NCBI GenBank assembly: GCA_945931735.1
Contig: CAMEPN010000147.1
Coordinates: 1-5,523, forward strand
Direction: 5' to 3'
Length of the DNA: 5,523 nucleotides
From: an uncultured Clostridia bacterium
GTDB taxonomy: Bacteria; Bacillota; Clostridia; Oscillospirales; Ruminococcaceae
Below the pieces are notes generated by a model, which worked only from the letters and a program-made list of their open reading frames with translations, searched no databases and was not told the origin of the DNA. Shown one piece after another: positions 4,668 through 5,523 of this stretch. Within the stretch, counting starts at the first letter, position 1. Each line of letters begins with the position of its first letter. The position numbers and the translations under genes were made by a program.

Positions 4668-5523
4668 ATGAAAAAATACAAGGGCAAGGGCGTATACAGC
4701 GCGGTCGCTATCGGAAATATCTCCGTTCTCGGAAGCTCCGACGCTTCCGTGACCCGCACCCACGTCGGGGACACTGCGGCTGAAAAAGCAAGAGTTGCCG
4801 CCGCAAAGGAGACGTCCGCGGCGCAGCTCGCAGAAATATACGAAAAGGCGCTTAAGGAAGTCGGGGAAACCAACGCGCAGATATTCGAGATACACATGAT
4901 GATGCTCGAGGACGAGGACTACAACGAGTCGATCGAGAACATCATCGACACGCAGTCGGTCAACGCCGAATACGCCGTCGCGGTCACTGCGGACAACTTC
5001 GCGAAGATGTTCTCCGCAATGGACGACGCATATATGCAGGCACGCGCCGCCGACGTTAGGGATATCTCCAACCGAATGATCGCCAACCTCACGGGAACAG
5101 CGGCGGACAGCGCCCTCTCCTCCGAAAAGGCGGTCATCTGCGCGGAGGACCTCGCTCCGAGCGAAACGGTCGCCCTCGACAAGGATAAGGTGCTTGCGTT
5201 CGTGACCGCGCACGGCTCCTACAACTCACACACCGCAATACTCGCGCGGAACATGAATATCCCCGCGGTAATAGGCGTGGGGGAGGATTTTCTTAAGGAA
5301 ATAAAGGAGCACGACGCCGCGATAGTCGACGGCTACACCGGCGAGATTTTCATTGACCCCGACGAGGAAACGATAAGGAAATACACCGAAAAACAGCGCG
5401 CCGACGAGGAGAAAAAGCGGCTTCTCCAAGAGCTTAAGGGCAAGGAGAACGTCACCCTCGACGGCAGGAAAATCAACATCTTCGCGAACATCAGCGGCAT
5501 CGACAACATCGGCGCGGTGCTGC
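4668..5523 (+). CDS. ptsI: PTS Enzyme I, phosphoenolpyruvate-protein phosphotransferase (C-terminus outside window)
   Basis: The first 285 residues of a protein normally about 540-575 long; it runs off the right edge. ATG 4668 follows AGGAGGA (4654-4660) at ideal spacing. Enzyme I takes phosphate from PEP onto a histidine and passes it to HPr, the first step of all PTS sugar uptake, in the cytoplasm. Residues about 5-140 are the N-terminal HPr-binding domain (KGVYSAVAIGN, EIHMMMLEDEDY, ARAADVRDISNRM). About 150-225 is the swivelling PEP-utiliser domain with phosphorylated H188 in GSYNSHTAILARNMNIPAVIG, cut here to the key residues 183-203; this aligns with H189 of E. coli Enzyme I. From about 250 the PEP-binding barrel begins (ANISGIDNIGAV). 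No ptsH precedes it. It lies 72 bp after the fruK remnant and probably shares its promoter. Confidence 0.97.
   Translation, partial: MKKYKGKGVYSAVAIGNISVLGSSDASVTRTHVGDTAAEKARVAAAKETSAAQLAEIYEKALKEVGETNAQIFEIHMMMLEDEDYNESIENIIDTQSVNAEYAVAVTADNFAKMFSAMDDAYMQARAADVRDISNRMIANLTGTAADSALSSEKAVICAEDLAPSETVALDKDKVLAFVTAHGSYNSHTAILARNMNIPAVIGVGEDFLKEIKEHDAAIVDGYTGEIFIDPDEETIRKYTEKQRADEEKKRLLQELKGKENVTLDGRKINIFANISGIDNIGAVL

Noticed and set aside
4650..5213. Minus-strand frame of 187 codons over ptsI
   Set aside because: Antisense of a clear Enzyme I; composition rich in V, R, D and G as expected for a shadow frame.
1..5523. tRNA, rRNA, CRISPR array, insertion sequence or riboswitch
   Set aside because: No cloverleaf, spaced repeat array, transposase or terminal inverted repeats, and no aptamer-like conserved leader were seen by eye on either strand.

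Overview
The window looks like chromosomal DNA of a fermentative, gut-type member of the Firmicutes (Clostridia, probably an Oscillospiraceae/Ruminococcaceae-like lineage). The evidence is strong AGGAGG-type ribosome binding sites, a textbook sigma-A promoter, moderately high GC with GCG/CTG/ATA-rich codon use, a DUF2871-type membrane protein, and a PTS Enzyme I with the clostridial active-site context GSYNSHTAILAR. The lineage is inferred; no marker gene is present.

The layout has three blocks. (1) Positions 1-1773, minus strand: a large TIR-domain protein that runs off the left edge. It carries two tandem TIR-like domains, the first apparently degenerate, then Sel1-like and helical repeats. 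Its start codon overlaps (TAATG) the stop of a short upstream open stretch that reads like the C-terminal tail of a lost partner gene. (2) Positions 1885-4154, plus strand: a compact operon with a consensus extended -10 promoter, a TetR-family regulator whose start codon lies inside a palindromic candidate operator, and three small integral membrane proteins. These are a seven-helix protein, a DUF2871-like four-helix protein and another four-helix protein. The last two junctions are 4-nt ATGA overlaps, and an 11-bp perfect hairpin closes the unit. (3) Positions 4155-5523, plus strand: a second good promoter, a heavily deleted 1-phosphofructokinase gene (three collinear fragments in three different frames), then ptsI (PTS Enzyme I), which runs off the right edge.

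The middle block reads as a self-contained, self-regulated membrane system. The TetR protein probably represses its own promoter and senses an unknown ligand; the three membrane proteins, translationally coupled in part, probably act together. Their function is not known to me. The right block is the remains of a fructose-type PTS locus. The fructose-1-phosphate kinase has been destroyed, while the promoter and the general PTS phosphotransferase downstream are intact, so ptsI may now be transcribed behind a long leader made of fruK debris.

The points most worth a second look are the tandem TIR architecture and its truncated upstream partner, the uncharacterised TetR plus three-membrane-protein cassette with conserved-looking histidines, and the fruK ruin in front of an intact ptsI.
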